Positions 6,309-7,607 of a stretch of DNA of 7,607 nt are shown here, piece by piece. The position numbers and the translations under genes are program-made. How positions within the stretch are numbered: position 1 is the first letter of the stretch; each line of letters opens with the position of its first letter. Location of the stretch: the NCBI GenBank assembly GCA_964595905.1, contig CAZQSU010000128.1, positions 1-7,607 on the forward strand, in the 5' to 3' direction. The DNA is from JAFDWI01 sp964595905. GTDB lineage: Bacteria; Actinomycetota; Acidimicrobiia; Acidimicrobiales; Iamiaceae. Below the pieces are notes generated by a model that saw only the letters and a program-made list of their open reading frames with translations, did no database searches and was not told the origin of the DNA.

Positions 6309-6686
6309 ATGGCACGTATTGCCGGCGTCGACATCCCCCGCGAGAAGCGCCTCGTCGTCTCGCTCACCTACATCTACGGCATCGGCCCGACCCTCAGCTC
6401 GCAGATCTGCGCCGGGGTGGGCATCGACGAATCGACCCGTGTCCGTGACCTCACCGACGACGAGGTCAACCGGATCCGCGTCTACGTGGACGAGAACATC
6501 AAGGTCGAAGGTGACCTCAAGCGCGACACCCAGCAGGACATCAAGCGCAAGATGGAGATCGGCTGCTACCAGGGACTGCGGCACCGCAAGGGCCTTCCCG
6601 TTCGTGGTCAGCGCACCCACACCAACGCCCGCACCCGCAAAGGTCCCAAGAAGACCATCGCCGGCAAGAAGAAGGTGACCAAGTAA
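6309..6686 (+). CDS. rpsM: 30S ribosomal protein S13
   Basis: S13 sits in the head of the 30S subunit, contacts the P-site tRNA and forms bridges to the large subunit. The 125-residue product has the typical MARIAGVDIPREKRL start, the YIYGIGP helix-two-turns-helix region, and the C-terminal GLRHRKGLPVRGQRTHTNARTRKG signature followed by a Lys-rich tail. Length and sequence are ordinary for the family. It follows rpmJ by 45 bases, and its TAA overlaps the ATG of rpsK by one base (TAATG), so the two are probably translationally coupled. Confidence 0.98.
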   Translation: MARIAGVDIPREKRLVVSLTYIYGIGPTLSSQICAGVGIDESTRVRDLTDDEVNRIRVYVDENIKVEGDLKRDTQQDIKRKMEIGCYQGLRHRKGLPVRGQRTHTNARTRKGPKKTIAGKKKVTK

Positions 6687-7084
6687 TGGCGAAGACAGGC
6701 GCACAGGGCCGCCGTCCCCGCAAGCGGGAACGCAAGAACATCTCCTACGGGATCGCGCACATCAAGAGTTCGTTCAACAACACGATCGTCTGCATCACCG
6801 ACCAGCAGGGCAACGTGCTGGCCTGGTCGTCGGCCGGGAGCTCCGGATTCAAGGGGTCCCGCAAGTCGACGCCGTACGCGGCCCAGACCGCTGCCGAGCA
6901 GTGCGCCCGCCGTGCCATGGAGCACGGGGTCCGCAAGGTCGACGTGCTGGTCAAGGGGCCGGGCTCGGGCCGTGAGACCGCGATCCGCTCGCTGCAGAAC
7001 ACCGGCATCGAAGTGACCGGCATCAAGGACGTGACCCCCATTCCGCACAACGGCTGCCGTCCGCCGAAGCGGCGCCGGGTCTGA
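6686..7084 (+). CDS. rpsK: 30S ribosomal protein S11
   Basis: S11 lies on the platform of the 30S subunit near the mRNA exit and helps shape the E-site region. The 132-residue product contains GIAHIKSSFNNTIVCITD, WSSAGSSGFKGSRKSTPYAAQ, VLVKGPGSGRETAIRSL and the C-terminal TPIPHNGCRPPKRRRV, all typical. Its ATG shares one base with the rpsM stop. The Shine-Dalgarno GAAGGTGA (6671-6678) lies inside the last codons of rpsM, which fits coupling. Nothing in the protein is unusual. Confidence 0.98.
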   Translation: MAKTGAQGRRPRKRERKNISYGIAHIKSSFNNTIVCITDQQGNVLAWSSAGSSGFKGSRKSTPYAAQTAAEQCARRAMEHGVRKVDVLVKGPGSGRETAIRSLQNTGIEVTGIKDVTPIPHNGCRPPKRRRV

Positions 7085-7099
7085 GAGAGGCGCTGAAAG
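7085..7099 (+). promoter_or_regulatory. rpsD translation initiation region, GAGAGG-N2-CTGAAAG
   Basis: GAGAGGCGCTGAAAG begins right after the rpsK stop and ends two bases before the rpsD ATG. It matches the element before rpsM in 13 of 15 positions. GAGAGG is the likely Shine-Dalgarno, 11 bases from the ATG. Confidence 0.5.
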
Positions 7100-7101
7100 A
7101 A

Positions 7102-7607
7102 ATGGCTCGTTACACCGGCCCCAAGGTCAAGATCTCACGCCGTCTCAACATCAACGTGTTCGAGAACCCCAAGGGCGACCGCGCACTGGACCGCCGACCG
7201 TACCCGCCGGGTGAACACGGTCGGGCGCGTCGTCGCCAGCCGTCCGAATATCAGATCCAGCTTCAGGAGAAGCAGAAGGCCAAGTACATCTACGGCGTGC
7301 TCGAGAAGCAGTTCGTCAACCTGTACAAAGAGGCCAACCGCGCCAAGGGCGTGACCGGCGAGAATCTGCTCGCCATGCTCGAGCTGCGGCTCGACAACAT
7401 CGTCTTCCGCGCGGGTTGGGCGTCGACCCGTCCCCAGGCTCGCCAGTTCGTGAACCACGGCATGGTGAACGTCAACGGGTCCCGCCTCGACATCCCCTCG
7501 TACCGGGCCCGCAAAGGTGACCGCATCTCGCTGCGTGACAACAAGCGTGAGTTGATCGTCATCCGGCACAACATGGACACCCTCGACCGGATCACCCCGG
7601 CGTGGCT
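7102..7607 (+). CDS. rpsD: 30S ribosomal protein S4, N-terminal part (cut by window edge)
   Basis: S4 is a primary 16S rRNA binder that nucleates assembly of the 30S body and lines the mRNA entry. It represses its own operon in Escherichia coli and Bacillus. The visible 168 codons start MARYTGPKVKISRRLNINVF and include RRPYPPGEHGRARRRQPSEY, EKQKAKYIYGVLEKQF, the RLDNIVFRAGWASTRPQARQFV region and the S4-type RNA-binding segment (NHGMVNVNGSRLDIPSYRARKGDRISL). The N-terminal Cys residues of zinc-binding S4 are absent, so this is the zinc-free form. Roughly 35 residues should lie beyond the edge. It follows rpsK by 17 bases; rpoA and rplQ would be expected next. Confidence 0.97.
   Translation, partial: MARYTGPKVKISRRLNINVFENPKGDRALDRRPYPPGEHGRARRRQPSEYQIQLQEKQKAKYIYGVLEKQFVNLYKEANRAKGVTGENLLAMLELRLDNIVFRAGWASTRPQARQFVNHGMVNVNGSRLDIPSYRARKGDRISLRDNKRELIVIRHNMDTLDRITPAW

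Noticed and set aside
1..7607. CRISPR arrays, tRNA genes, insertion-sequence ends or transposase genes
   Set aside because: No regularly spaced direct repeats, no cloverleaf with a T-loop, and no transposase motif were seen. The pRiA4b ORF-3 domain can travel with insertion sequences, but no terminal inverted repeats were found around it.

Overview
The window is high-GC DNA with strongly GC-biased third codon positions. Its right half carries infA-rpmJ-rpsM-rpsK-rpsD, which is the standard bacterial alpha-operon order. The wording of the ribosomal proteins and IF-1, the TANNNT-type -10 boxes and one apparent leaderless gene fit Actinomycetota. A deep-branching high-GC lineage such as Acidimicrobiia is my guess, not something the sequence proves.

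Layout. Positions 1540 to 1 (minus strand) hold the N-terminal 513 residues of a superfamily 2 DEAD/DEAH helicase of the type III restriction-enzyme 'res subunit' kind, running off the left edge. After a 129-bp divergent intergenic region with a dyad repeat, 1670-2869 (plus) encodes a 399-residue fusion of a DUF6933-like domain and a plasmid pRiA4b ORF-3-like domain. After a 137-bp gap, 3007-5583 (plus) encodes an 858-residue protein with a central SEC-C zinc motif, apparently leaderless. Next comes about 295 bp of non-coding DNA with three small hairpins and a candidate promoter. The translation operon follows: infA (apparently starting at CTG), rpmJ, rpsM, rpsK and the first 168 codons of rpsD, cut by the right edge.

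How the parts work together. The right half is a co-oriented, tightly spaced translation operon: IF-1, L36, S13, S11 and S4, with rpsM and rpsK overlapping by one base. The left half is accessory: a restriction-type helicase divergent from two genes whose domains (pRiA4b ORF-3, SEC-C) are typical of plasmid, mobile and poorly understood accessory loci. These three genes lie where actinobacteria usually carry adk and map, directly upstream of infA. The accessory block is therefore either an insertion in, or the flank of a break in, the ribosomal superoperon. Whether the three accessory genes form one defence-like system cannot be settled from this window; the idea is given as a hypothesis.
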